From: Halobacillus dabanensis
GTDB taxonomy: Bacteria > Bacillota > Bacilli > Bacillales > Halobacillaceae
Reading direction: 5' to 3'
Assembly (NCBI RefSeq): GCF_900114165.1
Contig: NZ_FOSB01000001.1
Location: 434,001 to 498,000 of the forward strand
DNA: 64,000 nt
The notes beneath the pieces are model-generated. The model ran no database searches and was not told the origin of the DNA. It saw only the letters and a list, made by a program, of their open reading frames with translations. Position numbers and translations under genes: made by a program. Positions 17,242-25,938 of the stretch are shown here, piece after piece (within the stretch, counting starts at the first letter, position 1; each line of letters opens with the position of its first letter).

Positions 17242-18126
17242 ATGACTTATGACTGCATTATCGTCGGTGGAGGAATAGCGGGATTGCAAGCAGCCATTAT
17301 GCTCGGAAGGTTCCAGAGGAAAGTGATGATCATAGATGGAGGGGAAGGACGTTCCTCCTTATGTAAGCAATATAACAATATACTCGGCTTTCCAGAAGGT
17401 GTTAGTGGAGAAGAGCTGCGCACACGAGGTTTTGCTCAAGCCCGGAATTTTGGTGCAGAAAGGCTGCAAACAGACGTAGATTATGTACATAGTGGATTTA
17501 ATGTGGGGACAAAAGATGGCAATACCTATAATGCTAAGACGATTTTATTCGCTACAGGGATAGAGGAACGATTTCCGGATATACCAGGGATTAAGCCATG
17601 CCTTGGAAAGTCTGTTTATGTCTGTCCTGATTGTGATGGTTACGAAATCATTGGCAGAAAAACAGTAGTGGTGGGCAATGGTGATGCGGGAGCAGGTTTG
17701 GCGATCGCTCTCAAGTATTGGAATGAAGAAATCACTTTTATTAACCACGGTGCAGAACCCTTGTCTCTTGAAATGCAAGGAAAGCTTCGTGAAAATAGAA
17801 TATTTGTTCAACAAGTGAACGTGAAAGAACTCGTCCATACGGATGGGTTCATGGAAAAAATAGAAACAGAGGGAGGGCTTTTAATCGATGCGGAGAAAGT
17901 TTTTCTAGGGTTCAGCGGGAATCGAGTGCGTTCTGAACTAGCGGTCAACATTGGCGCGGAAACGAATGAGAAGGGTCATCTTCTTGTCCACCCCCGGACA
18001 AGGATGACGAATGTGGAAGGAGTCTGGGCGGCGGGGGATGTGGTCGATCATTCACAACTAGTGACAACAGCGATGGGAGACGGCTCCCATGCAGGGGTTT
18101 GGATTCACAAGTGGTTACATGGGTAA
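17242..18126 (+). CDS. Thioredoxin-reductase-like FAD/NAD(P) oxidoreductase
   Basis: A 294-residue flavoprotein with the two-dinucleotide-binding layout. The FAD motif CIIVGGGIAGLQAAI is at the N-terminus, a CPDC redox pair lies near residue 133 (VYVCPDCDGYE), the NAD(P) motif is VVVGNGDAGAG near 150, and the C-terminal FAD motif is GVWAAGDVV. True thioredoxin reductases usually have CAxC, so CPDC may mean another disulfide partner. ATG 17242 follows GGAGGGTG by 8 bases. It is a single gene with no thioredoxin gene next to it. Confidence 0.88.
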   Translation: MTYDCIIVGGGIAGLQAAIMLGRFQRKVMIIDGGEGRSSLCKQYNNILGFPEGVSGEELRTRGFAQARNFGAERLQTDVDYVHSGFNVGTKDGNTYNAKTILFATGIEERFPDIPGIKPCLGKSVYVCPDCDGYEIIGRKTVVVGNGDAGAGLAIALKYWNEEITFINHGAEPLSLEMQGKLRENRIFVQQVNVKELVHTDGFMEKIETEGGLLIDAEKVFLGFSGNRVRSELAVNIGAETNEKGHLLVHPRTRMTNVEGVWAAGDVVDHSQLVTTAMGDGSHAGVWIHKWLHG

Positions 18127-18321
18127 AAGCTGTTTTTTTTGATTTTACCTTGTTGATATAGGATAATTTTAACTATATTAATTTTTTCGTATTGGTAATT
18201 CTCATGTTTTATGGAAGGTATGTGTACATTATTTCAGGAATCAGGGTGAGTTTTTTACTGAAGCCAGGAACAATGGATATTAAATATAATAGCAAGAACG
18301 AATAGGGGAATCTAATTTTTC

Positions 18322-19836
18322 ATGTTTTTTGACACTTTTGGTACGGATTCATTTTTATTACTCACCGCTTTACTCTTATTCAGCGGTGTTCTAGTGGCTA
18401 AATTCTCTAGTCGCTGGGGCATCCCTGCACTGATTTTATTCATCATGGTCGGGATGGCTTTCGGCAGTGAAGGTCTTGGGATCGTGTATTTCAGTGATGC
18501 GGGGACCGCGCAAATTATTGGCGTATTCGCTCTCGTCATCATCCTGTTTGAAGGTGGTCTACATACGAAGTGGGCGACAGTGAAAGCCGTTTCTGTTCCG
18601 TCCTTATCGCTGGCGACGTTTGGAGTGCTGATAACATCTTTGCTCGTCGGTCTCGCTGCTTTTTTATTATTTGATTTGACATGGCTTGAGAGTTTTCTTT
18701 TTGGTGCTATTGTCGGTTCGACGGATGCGGCCGCTGTTTTTGCTGCACTGAAGGAGAGAAACATCAAGGCAAAAATGGGGGCGACACTCGAAGCTGAGTC
18801 GGGAACGAACGATCCGATGGCCGTTTTCCTGACTTTGTCTCTCATTGAGTTGATTACAACACAAGAGGCTTCTTTTTGGATGTTGATCCCTACGTTTTTC
18901 ATTCAAATGGGGCTTGGTCTTCTCATTGGTTTATTGCTGGGAAAAATCGCTTCCTTTTCTATCAACCGAATCAAACTGGATTCGAGTGCTTTGTATCCGA
19001 TTTTCTCCGTAGCTTTTGCCCTTGCCACTTATAGTCTCACTGCATTTATGGGTGGTAGTGGATTCCTCGGTGTTTATGTTGCTGCATTGGTCATCGGAAA
19101 CAGTGAGCTGACCTACCGCTATTCCATCTTTCAATTCAATGAAGGATTTGCCTGGATGGCTCAAATCCTCATGTTCGTCATCCTTGGATTATATGTATTT
19201 CCGAGTGAATTGTTCACCGCCTCCATCATGTTGAATGGCATCCTGCTTTCGATCGTGCTTATATTGATCGCAAGGCCTATCGCCGTCTTTTTATCGATGA
19301 TCAAGATGAACTACTCGACGAAAGAAAAGCTGTTCATCTCATGGGCAGGCTTGCGAGGGGCTGTACCGATCGTTCTGGCAACGTTCCCAATCGTGGAAGG
19401 GCTGCAGAACAGCCAGGATTTGTTCAACTTGGTTTTCTTCGTTGTCTTGACTTCAGCACTTGTGCAAGGTTCCACGATTTCTCTTGTCGCGAAAAAAATG
19501 AACCTTGTTGGACCGAAAAAAGATGTGCCTCATCATAGTATCGAGCTCATTTCGATGGGGAAAGCGAAAGCGGAAATGATTCAATATCAAACAAATTCAG
19601 AATCAGCCGTGGTCGGCAAGAAGCTCCACGAAGTGAGTTTTCCAAACCGTGCGAACATTAGTGCAATCATCCGTAATAATGAAGTGATTACACCGTACGG
19701 GGAAACGGAAATCAAGGCAGGGGACTTCTTGTATATTTTAGTGGAAGAGAAATATAAGGAACAGTTGAAAAAGACGCTGGAACAACGAGTGAAAAATAGT
19801 AAAGAAAGACAAAAAGAGAAAGACGCTTCTTCGTGA
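18322..19836 (+). CDS. Cation/proton antiporter, CPA1 family with TrkA_C domain (NhaP2/CvrA-like)
   Basis: A 504-residue membrane protein with about 12-13 membrane segments, then a cytosolic TrkA-C regulatory domain (residues about 410-485, ESAVVGKKLHEVSFPN). The transport core has LEAESGTNDPMAVFL, the ND pair typical of CPA1/CPA2 exchangers, and SWAGLRGAVPIVLAT, diagnostic of NhaP/CvrA K+ (or Na+)/H+ antiporters. It fits ion homeostasis in a salt-adapted cell. The 3' end of the gene itself encodes the left arm of its terminator. Confidence 0.92.
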   Translation: MFFDTFGTDSFLLLTALLLFSGVLVAKFSSRWGIPALILFIMVGMAFGSEGLGIVYFSDAGTAQIIGVFALVIILFEGGLHTKWATVKAVSVPSLSLATFGVLITSLLVGLAAFLLFDLTWLESFLFGAIVGSTDAAAVFAALKERNIKAKMGATLEAESGTNDPMAVFLTLSLIELITTQEASFWMLIPTFFIQMGLGLLIGLLLGKIASFSINRIKLDSSALYPIFSVAFALATYSLTAFMGGSGFLGVYVAALVIGNSELTYRYSIFQFNEGFAWMAQILMFVILGLYVFPSELFTASIMLNGILLSIVLILIARPIAVFLSMIKMNYSTKEKLFISWAGLRGAVPIVLATFPIVEGLQNSQDLFNLVFFVVLTSALVQGSTISLVAKKMNLVGPKKDVPHHSIELISMGKAKAEMIQYQTNSESAVVGKKLHEVSFPNRANISAIIRNNEVITPYGETEIKAGDFLYILVEEKYKEQLKKTLEQRVKNSKERQKEKDASS

Positions 19837-19858
19837 AGCGTCTTTCTCTTTTGTTTTT
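19814..19858 (+). terminator. Terminator overlapping the antiporter stop codon
   Basis: A perfect 16-bp stem (AAGAGAAAGACGCTTC / GAAGCGTCTTTCTCTT) with a 5-base loop, followed by TTGTTTTTTT. The left arm codes for the last residues of the antiporter, and the TGA stop lies in the loop and right arm. Confidence 0.93.
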
Positions 19859-19947
19859 TTGATTAATATGGGAACGTTAGGACATATGTCCTTTCTCAAA
19901 CATGCATCTTCCTTTTAAATTGATTTCAGAGAACAGGAGGATGAACG

Positions 19948-20373
19948 ATGAAAGGTGCTTTATTTTCATTACTTGGAGGCTTGTGCATCACGATGCAGGG
20001 CATCTTTAATGCAAGGATGAGTGATTCAATCGGGGGCTGGCATACGACTTCTATGGTCCATCTCGTCGCCTTTTCCATTTCCATTCTTGTCTATTTCTTT
20101 GTGAGAGATGGCAAAGGAAAAAGCTTTAAGCAAGTTCCGTCCCTTTACTTGATTGGAGGGACGTTCGGTGTCATTGTAGTATTTGCAGAGCTGACTGCAA
20201 TCCGCATGATCGGCCCGGCGGGTGCCATCGCGATTTTACTCGTCGCACAAATCGGCACCGCGTTTGTGGTTGAATCGAGAGGTTGGTTCGGTGAAAGCAA
20301 AATTCCCGTCACTAAGAGACAAGGACTCGGAATTGCAATGATGCTGGCAGGAGTCATTCTTTTCCAACTATAA
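19948..20373 (+). CDS. YdcZ-family (DMT superfamily) transporter subunit
   Basis: A 141-residue protein with four or five membrane segments. It opens LFSLLGGLCITMQGIFNARM and contains GPAGAIAILLVAQIGTAFVV, matching the short DUF606/YdcZ family in the drug/metabolite transporter superfamily. Such half-size proteins usually act as pairs. A second member lies downstream at 21097, with a Crp/Fnr regulator in between, giving a three-gene operon. AGGAGG lies 8 bases before the ATG. Confidence 0.9.
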   Translation: MKGALFSLLGGLCITMQGIFNARMSDSIGGWHTTSMVHLVAFSISILVYFFVRDGKGKSFKQVPSLYLIGGTFGVIVVFAELTAIRMIGPAGAIAILLVAQIGTAFVVESRGWFGESKIPVTKRQGLGIAMMLAGVILFQL

Positions 20374-20388
20374 GAAGGAGTTCGAAAC

Positions 20389-21084
20389 ATGAAGGAAACA
20401 AAGGAGATCCAAACAGAACCTTACATGCATCAATATGAACTGAACCGGTTATTTCCAGGAGAATTTAAAAACCAGATGAAAGCCTATCATTTTTCTAAAG
20501 GGGATGACCTTTTTACAACAGGCGAAGAGTTGGAAGAGCTTTATTTTCTGGTGGAAGGCAAAATCAAAATCTATACACTTACGCCTGAAGGGAAGTCACT
20601 GATCAACCGATTCAAGCGGCCGCTTGGGGTCATCGGAGATGTGGAATACGTAAAAGGGAGTCCTGTCATCAATTCGGTCGAAGCGGTTACCGATGGAGTG
20701 ATGCTTGCCATCCCATTTGCTGACTTGAAGGAACTGGAAGCGATGCATCCGCAGGTGATCCGCTTTTTATTAGAAACGGTGGCCCATAAGTTTTATTCGG
20801 AATCACAGGCAACAAGCATGCACATGCTTTACCCTGTGGAAGTACGGTTAGCAAGTTACTTACTGTCCATTTCTTCGGATGGCGAAGGAACTCTTTTTCA
20901 TCAGGAGATGAGGACTGCCAATCTGACAGAGCTTGCTGAATGGATCGGCACGAGTTACCGACATTTGAACCGTGTGTTAAAAAAGATGGCATCAGAAGGA
21001 ACGATTGAACGGTCGAACGGAATTATCCAAATAAAGAATCTCGAAAGTCTCCGGACACTAGCGAACGGAAACATCTATGAATAA
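20389..21084 (+). CDS. Crp/Fnr-family regulator (YeiL-like)
   Basis: A 231-residue protein. Residues 20-140 form a cyclic-nucleotide-binding-like beta-roll (YHFSKGDDLFTTGEELEELY). Residues 150-215 form a winged helix (LTELAEWIGTSYRHLNRVLK). No FNR-type N-terminal cysteine cluster is present, so direct iron-sulfur sensing is unlikely. It sits 15 bases after one YdcZ gene and 12 bases before another, suggesting that it controls this pair of exporters and itself. Confidence 0.88.
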   Translation: MKETKEIQTEPYMHQYELNRLFPGEFKNQMKAYHFSKGDDLFTTGEELEELYFLVEGKIKIYTLTPEGKSLINRFKRPLGVIGDVEYVKGSPVINSVEAVTDGVMLAIPFADLKELEAMHPQVIRFLLETVAHKFYSESQATSMHMLYPVEVRLASYLLSISSDGEGTLFHQEMRTANLTELAEWIGTSYRHLNRVLKKMASEGTIERSNGIIQIKNLESLRTLANGNIYE

Positions 21085-21096
21085 GGAGTGGATGAC

Positions 21097-21573
21097 ATGA
21101 TTGGTGTGTTATTTTCCGTTGTGGCTGGTATTTTAATCAGTCTGCAAAATGTTTTTAATGCGAGGGTCAGTGAAAGGACGGGAGCCTGGGCGACGACCTC
21201 CCTTGTACTGGGGCTTGGTCTCGTCTGTTCTTTGCCTGTCTTTTATTCGGTCGAGCAAACAAGTTTGTTCAACTTTGGTGATGTTGACAAAATCTTTTTA
21301 TTCAGTGGAGTCTTCGGTGTCGGCATTGTTTTCTGCCTGATGCGTGGAGTGTCTTTGATTGGTCCTGCTTATGCGATATCGATTGCGCTCATTTCTCAAA
21401 TCCTCATCGCGTTTGTCATCAACACAGGAGGCTGGTTCGGCTTTGACGCATCACCGCTATCTATTACGAAACTTCTAGGTATCGCGCTATTGATCGGTGG
21501 TGTGCTTGTCTATAAACTAGAGAAGCCAAAGGAAGAGGAGCAGGAGGAAGAAGCAGAAAAAATGAGAGCGTGA
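21097..21573 (+). CDS. YdcZ-family (DMT superfamily) transporter subunit
   Basis: A 158-residue, four- to five-TM paralogue of the protein at 19948 (shared NVFNAR, F-G-V-x-V-F and A-I-x-L-x-x-Q-I). The C-terminal tail is acidic (KEEEQEEEAEKMRA). ATG 21097 is chosen because AAGGAG lies 8 bases before it; the in-frame GTG at 21088 overlaps that site. It probably forms a heteromer with the first YdcZ protein. Confidence 0.88.
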   Translation: MIGVLFSVVAGILISLQNVFNARVSERTGAWATTSLVLGLGLVCSLPVFYSVEQTSLFNFGDVDKIFLFSGVFGVGIVFCLMRGVSLIGPAYAISIALISQILIAFVINTGGWFGFDASPLSITKLLGIALLIGGVLVYKLEKPKEEEQEEEAEKMRA

Positions 21574-21594
21574 CCTCACTAAAGGGCACGCTCT
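21557..21594 (-). terminator. Terminator of the terpene cyclase gene (minus strand)
   Basis: AGAGCGTG pairs with CACGCTCT over a 14-base loop. The T-run is on the minus strand (A-run at 21557-21562), so it ends the cyclase transcript. It lies within the 3' end of the convergent YdcZ gene. Confidence 0.72.
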
Positions 21595-21660
21595 AAGAAA
21601 ATAGATGGTCATTAGTAAAAATATCAAGGGGGTTTTCCGAGTTATTTTTCAAGGCTGAAA

Positions 21661-23502
21661 TTATTCAGAGGAATCATCTAACGAAAGGTATTTCTTCAAA
21701 ACGAGCAATGGCCAAATATAGTTATAACTGTGATAATAAATATAAAAATTCCTTGGTAAACCGGCACCGGTCGGGTATCGATAGGTCCAGTCCTTCACCT
21801 CGAGTTGTCTCAAAAGACTCCTTACTCCCTTTTCGATGGTAGAGGTTACGTTTCCTTCTACACTCATCAACGCGTCTAATGCCCAGGCTGTCTGGGAAGG
21901 TGTACTTGCTTTTAATGGAACATATGTTTTAACTACATCACTTCGACATGACTCTCCCCAACCTCCATCCTCATTTTGGCATTTTCTTATAAAATGGATA
22001 CCTTTTTTAACGGTGTGATCATCAGCACTGACTCCAACGGCTCGCATGCCAGTCAATGCTGCCCATGTCCCGTAAATATAGGTGACTCCCCAGCGTCCAT
22101 ACCAGGACCCGTCTTTCTCTTGATGGTTGCGTAGCCATTCAATCCCTCGTTGGATGTTCGGGTCATTCAGCGTAAATCGGACGTCAGCCCCTAAGAACTC
22201 GAGTGTTCGTCCCGTCAAGTCAGCAGTGGAAGGGTCGATACTCGCTGATTCCGCACCATCCATCGGGACATATTTCAAAAAAGGATTGGTTTTCCCTTTT
22301 TCAAAAGCGGGCCATCCCCCGTCTTCATTTTGCATGGCAAGGACCCAATTCAAACCACGGGTAAAGTTGTTTTGCAGATGCTTATCTTTGTGTAATGCCC
22401 TTAATGCCGCAGTCGTATCATCCACATCAGGATGGATGGTGTTGCTTTTTGAAAACCCCCATCCACCAGGCATCGTGTTTGGCGAATTAATCATCCAGTC
22501 TCCGAACTTTGTGTGTTGATGGTGAGCTAAAAATACTTTTGAGCTATTTATCAAACTAGCATTCTGCTGCAAAACATCAGCGAGAAGAGCGGTATCCCAA
22601 ATGGTGGAAGGAGAATTTTGGATATGGGGACCGCGATCTGTTTCACATAGATGGCTTTTCAACCCCTGGATCGCATGCTTGATAAGAGGATCATTTTTCC
22701 GGTATCCAATACTCATGAGGGCATAAATCATATAGAAGGTGGAGGAAAAATAGCTATAAAGCGTACCGTCAGTTTCAATCCGTTGCAGCATATAGGTAGT
22801 AAGACGTTGTCTTGCGAGTAAATACATTCGGTGAGGGATACCAGCGAGATCTTGTATCGCTGTTTGGATATTGGAAAGTAATCCCCGTGTTTCTGCTTGT
22901 AATGGTTCCATTTCCATGCGTAATAATAAGTCACTCAAATCTGGTATCTCTTTGTTTTTTATGATAAACCTTCTGTCAGAAAGGAGGAGGATCGGCGCCA
23001 TATGGACACGAGCATAACTGCTGAAATCATAAAAAGAGACAGGGGACGCGGGTGGGAGCAAGATAAGATGAATGGGCAGGTGATGAAAATTCGGCCATGG
23101 ATATTGGCCGTGAATGGCCAGCATGATTTTCGTGAGCGAATGTGCTTTACCCAATCCACCATTAGCTAAAATAAACGTATACGCTTTTTTAACCTTGGGG
23201 TCATTCTTTTGGTAATACCCACAATATAACAGGGCGAACACGGCTTCAATTGTCGCTGAAATGTTTCCTTCTTCATCCTCATACAATTGCCAATATCCGT
23301 CATGGTGTTGTAATGACGCTAACCGGTCGGCAAGGTCATTGATTAATGCTTTTTCTTTCGTGAAAGTCTTTAACAATAAGATCATATTGGCATCAGTCAT
23401 CAAACTATTTTCGAAGCAAAAGTGGAAACTCCCATCATCGGCCTGTCGGGACTGGATTTCTATGGTGAGTTCATCAATCATCTTACCAACATGCCCCTTC
23501 AT
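21661..23502 (-). CDS. sqhC: Class II terpene cyclase, sporulenol-synthase type (tetraprenyl-beta-curcumene cyclase)
   Basis: A 613-residue squalene-hopene-cyclase-family enzyme. The class II acid motif is DVDD near residues 358-361 (HPDVDDTTAALRAL). Several QW repeats are visible (QNEDGGWPAFEKG, QEKDGSWYGRWG, QNEDGGWGESC). By eye it follows B. subtilis SqhC along its length, including PGGWGFS before the acid motif and ESA-x-x-A-x-DPSTADLTGR. SqhC cyclises tetraprenyl-beta-curcumene to sporulenol in sporulating cells. ATG 23502 follows AAAGGA by 9 bases. No prenyltransferase or curcumene-synthase gene is adjacent. Confidence 0.9.
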   Translation of the reverse strand: MKGHVGKMIDELTIEIQSRQADDGSFHFCFENSLMTDANMILLLKTFTKEKALINDLADRLASLQHHDGYWQLYEDEEGNISATIEAVFALLYCGYYQKNDPKVKKAYTFILANGGLGKAHSLTKIMLAIHGQYPWPNFHHLPIHLILLPPASPVSFYDFSSYARVHMAPILLLSDRRFIIKNKEIPDLSDLLLRMEMEPLQAETRGLLSNIQTAIQDLAGIPHRMYLLARQRLTTYMLQRIETDGTLYSYFSSTFYMIYALMSIGYRKNDPLIKHAIQGLKSHLCETDRGPHIQNSPSTIWDTALLADVLQQNASLINSSKVFLAHHQHTKFGDWMINSPNTMPGGWGFSKSNTIHPDVDDTTAALRALHKDKHLQNNFTRGLNWVLAMQNEDGGWPAFEKGKTNPFLKYVPMDGAESASIDPSTADLTGRTLEFLGADVRFTLNDPNIQRGIEWLRNHQEKDGSWYGRWGVTYIYGTWAALTGMRAVGVSADDHTVKKGIHFIRKCQNEDGGWGESCRSDVVKTYVPLKASTPSQTAWALDALMSVEGNVTSTIEKGVRSLLRQLEVKDWTYRYPTGAGLPRNFYIYYHSYNYIWPLLVLKKYLSLDDSSE

Positions 23503-23562
23503 AATCACCCATCCTTTCAATCTTTCTCATATGTATGACCAAAGGGGAAAAATATGAAAAAA

Positions 23563-23586
23563 ACGAGCTTTCCTAAGAAAGCCCGT
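23563..23586 (-). terminator. Terminator of the redoxin gene (minus strand)
   Basis: On the minus strand ACGGGCTTTC pairs with GAAAGCTCGT (one G-U pair) over TTAG, followed by seven T. The palindromic element copy C lies between it and the gene. Confidence 0.75.
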
Positions 23587-23630
23587 TTGCTACTTGTGGG
23601 GGGGGCAAGGCGCTTTGCGCTTTTTTTTGC

Positions 23631-23751
23631 ATCCAGCTCCAGCGCCCAGCCACTCGCGACATAAGCAACCCGTCCTGTGGAAGGGAAGGTCACCTTCCAC
23701 TGTCCGTTTTGCTTATGCGTTTCGTATCTCCCAGGGCGCCTGCGCTTTTGG
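23631..23751. repeat. Dispersed palindromic element, copy C (inverted relative to A and B)
   Basis: The reverse complement of the units at 14038-14283, with the same arms: AGCGCCCAGCCACTCGCGAC, then ATAAGCAA on the left and TTGCTTATGCG with CAGGGCGC on the right. Its centre differs (GGAAGG / CCTTCC), so pairing is preserved while sequence changes. It lies in the 3' region of the redoxin gene. Confidence 0.85.
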
Positions 23752-23754
23752 TCC

Positions 23755-24255
23755 TCATTTCAGATTTTCTCTGATATATTCGATGATTTTGCGTAATTCA
23801 TCTGGATGGGGGCGGCCGAATGGGCTGGTTTGTCGTTGTTGATAAAGAATCCGTCCATCTTCGTCGGTCAAAAAGTACGCAGGTTCTGCGTGCGTGCCGT
23901 GATCTTTATAAGGGGCATGCTCATCATGATAATGAACATTGTAGGCTGATAAGAACTCGAGATTTTCGTCTATTAAAACCGGAAAGGTGAAATCATGCTC
24001 GTCCACCATTTTTTCAAGACTGTCCTGGCTTTCATGGGTAATCGCTGCGAAGTCAATATTGTTATTCTCGAAAAAGTCCATGGCCTCTTGAAATTCATCC
24101 AGCTCTTTCATGCATGCAGGACACCAGGAACCGCGAAAATAGACGAACAAATGCCATTCATCGTTTTCTTTTAGTTCTTCGGAGAAATGAAATTCGTTTC
24201 CTCTTATCGCTTGCAACTTGAAATCTGGCGCATGTTGGTTCAATTTGAATGTCAT
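23755..24255 (-). CDS. AhpC/TSA-family redoxin (peroxiredoxin-like)
   Basis: A 166-residue thioredoxin-fold protein. The active site is RGSWCPACMKEL near residue 44, with both cysteines of a CxxC. HAPDFKLQAIRGNEF opens the redoxin fold, and FPVLIDENLEFLSAYNV follows. It lacks a signal peptide, so it is cytosolic. Family members reduce peroxides or disulfides. GGATGTG lies 6 bases before the ATG. It is monocistronic, and its 3' region carries the palindromic element. Confidence 0.88.
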   Translation of the reverse strand: MTFKLNQHAPDFKLQAIRGNEFHFSEELKENDEWHLFVYFRGSWCPACMKELDEFQEAMDFFENNNIDFAAITHESQDSLEKMVDEHDFTFPVLIDENLEFLSAYNVHYHDEHAPYKDHGTHAEPAYFLTDEDGRILYQQRQTSPFGRPHPDELRKIIEYIRENLK

Positions 24256-24468
24256 AGGTTCACATCCTTTCTATTATTCCTCATATCGTTCTATACCCTA
24301 ATACGAAGAAGTTTAAAATTAATTATTCATTACAAACTAAGCTTTCTTCAATCGAGATAGGAGTTGTGTGGATCCTGTCTATCCTTAACTCTATAAAGTG
24401 TGTGGTTCCCAGCACCCAGTAGCAGTTAATACGAGCATCAAAGTTTTGGTATGTAATAAAGGAAGAAG

Positions 24469-24494
24469 AAAGCGACCCCAACATGGGCTCGCTT
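24469..24494 (-). terminator. Terminator after the YjcZ-type gene
   Basis: On the minus strand AAGCGAGCCC faces GGGGTCGCTT (one mismatch) over a short loop, followed by TCTTCTTCC. Confidence 0.6.
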
Positions 24495-24502
24495 ACGAAT
24501 AA

Positions 24503-24589
24503 CTAGTAGACAAATGCTGATCCGACAATGATAAGCAGGATGAAAAGCACAATAATCAATACAAAGTTGCTACCATAACCATAACCCAT
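24503..24589 (-). CDS. YjcZ-family sporulation peptide
   Basis: A 28-residue membrane peptide: MGYGYGSNFVLI, then IVLFILLIIVGSAFVY. The Gly-Tyr opening and single C-terminal membrane helix are those of the YjcZ/SscA-like small proteins of bacilli, several of which are made in sporulation. AAGGAG lies 9 bases before the ATG, and a terminator follows. Its exact role is unknown. Confidence 0.85.
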   Translation of the reverse strand: MGYGYGSNFVLIIVLFILLIIVGSAFVY

Positions 24590-24734
24590 GTTCAACAACT
24601 CCTTCAGCAAAAAATTTGAGGATGATCCTCATTACTTTCATTCTATGAAAAAAAGCTAGAAGAGAGTGTGTGCTCGTCTAGAAGGTTAAAGATTAGTCAT
24701 CCATTTTTTGGTACAATCAGGGAGGAGGCTTAGT

Positions 24735-25343
24735 ATGAAACAAATTCTATGGATTGTGGTCAGCCTTGTAGTGCTCGTTTTAGGCTGCATTCTATTATTC
24801 ATCTTTGCTATGATACCTGACAATAGCGAAGAAGAAGCCGAAAAAATGGGAACGGCTTATATCGATGAACGTTTTCCGGATCGAGCAGAAGTCTACGGCA
24901 CACTTTTTGATAACATGGGAAACCATGAGTTTGAATATGCGGCCGAAGCAGGGCACGAAAATGGAGTGGACTTTTTAATTTATGAGGATTCTCAACAGAA
25001 GGTAGTGAAAGATAATTACGCGACAAGATATTATGAAGAGCAAATAGAAAAGGAGCTGGACTCTTATATAAGCCGCGAAATAACAAAGGTAGAGGCGATG
25101 GATGTTTTTATCATTAACCCTCTTTCTCAATACCAGGGGGAAGATGATTTGCCGGAGTTCACAGAAGTCGCGTTCGACCCGCTGGTGGATATCAGTCTAG
25201 GGCGTGGGGCGGAAGAAGGGGATGAGGACATGCTGAGAAGTCTCCTTTCTTTTATGAAAGAAGAAATTGGCCTCGATCAAGGAGGAGCACGTTTCGTCTA
25301 TGAATTCACCTCGGGGGATGAGATGCTCCTGGTCGACTATTGA
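24735..25343 (+). CDS. Membrane-anchored acidic hypothetical protein
   Basis: A 202-residue protein with one N-terminal membrane helix (residues 4-26, LWIVVSLVVLVLGCILLF), followed by a strongly acidic extracellular domain (EEEAEKMGTAYIDERFPD, FNVMGNHEFEY-like region, then KEEIGLDQGGARF). The cysteine in the membrane helix is not followed by a lipobox-like context, so it is probably not a lipoprotein. GGGAGGAGG lies 6 bases before ATG 24735. It heads a run of small envelope genes. Family not recognised. Confidence 0.75.
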   Translation: MKQILWIVVSLVVLVLGCILLFIFAMIPDNSEEEAEKMGTAYIDERFPDRAEVYGTLFDNMGNHEFEYAAEAGHENGVDFLIYEDSQQKVVKDNYATRYYEEQIEKELDSYISREITKVEAMDVFIINPLSQYQGEDDLPEFTEVAFDPLVDISLGRGAEEGDEDMLRSLLSFMKEEIGLDQGGARFVYEFTSGDEMLLVDY

Positions 25344-25500
25344 ACATTCAGTTTAAAAAAGGAATCCACTAAAATTGCAAGAACTAAGTAAGGAAGAGGA
25401 ATGTATGAATGTAATTAAACAAAAGTTGAACGAGCAGTAATTATTCAAAATTCCGCACAGGAACAACAGGAAGAAAAAGAAATCGCTTAAGGAGGTCATG

Positions 25501-25926
25501 ATGAAAAAGTTTCTGATTGTTTGTTCTATCATTTTCCTTGTCGCCTGTCAGCAACAGGACAGCAGAGAACATTCCGACGAAAATAAAACAGAGAAATTCG
25601 AGGCTGGATCATATACTATGCTTGGAATTGAGGAAAAGGTCGGATTAATCTATGCGCCATTCATTGCCGGGGAAAATCAGAAATATATGTGGCATTTCTG
25701 GGGAGAGGAAGAGGAGCTCGAAGGAGAATTCATCGTGAAAGGAAAGCATGTAGATTCAGGGGAAACAGTGGAGGTTTTCAAAGCTCAAAGCTTGACAGGA
25801 CCCCATAATGGAGCAGATGCCTCTATTCCTTCCTTGATGAGTTTACCGGAAAGTGGGGAATGGCGCTTGAACACGTCTATTGGAGGGGAACACTTCGGCA
25901 CTATTACTGTAGAGGTGAAAGAATAA
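25501..25926 (+). CDS. Lipoprotein of the DUF4871 type
   Basis: A 141-residue lipoprotein. The signal peptide ends in the lipobox FLVAC, with the lipidated Cys at about residue 16. The mature part (MLGIEEKVGLIYAPF, YMWHFWG, GPHNGADASIPSLMSLPESG) matches DUF4871, a bacillar family without known function. Spacing from AAGGAGG favours the second of two consecutive ATG codons. A small membrane-protein gene follows 12 bases later, so they are probably co-transcribed. Confidence 0.85.
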   Translation: MKKFLIVCSIIFLVACQQQDSREHSDENKTEKFEAGSYTMLGIEEKVGLIYAPFIAGENQKYMWHFWGEEEELEGEFIVKGKHVDSGETVEVFKAQSLTGPHNGADASIPSLMSLPESGEWRLNTSIGGEHFGTITVEVKE

Positions 25927-25938
25927 AGGGGGAAGAAA

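Noticed and set aside
25404-25490. Short peptide frame MNVIKQKLNEQ followed by QNSAQEQQEEKEIA in another phase
   Set aside because: Joining it needs a frameshift, and the result is a 28-residue peptide without family. It may be a remnant but is too short to support.
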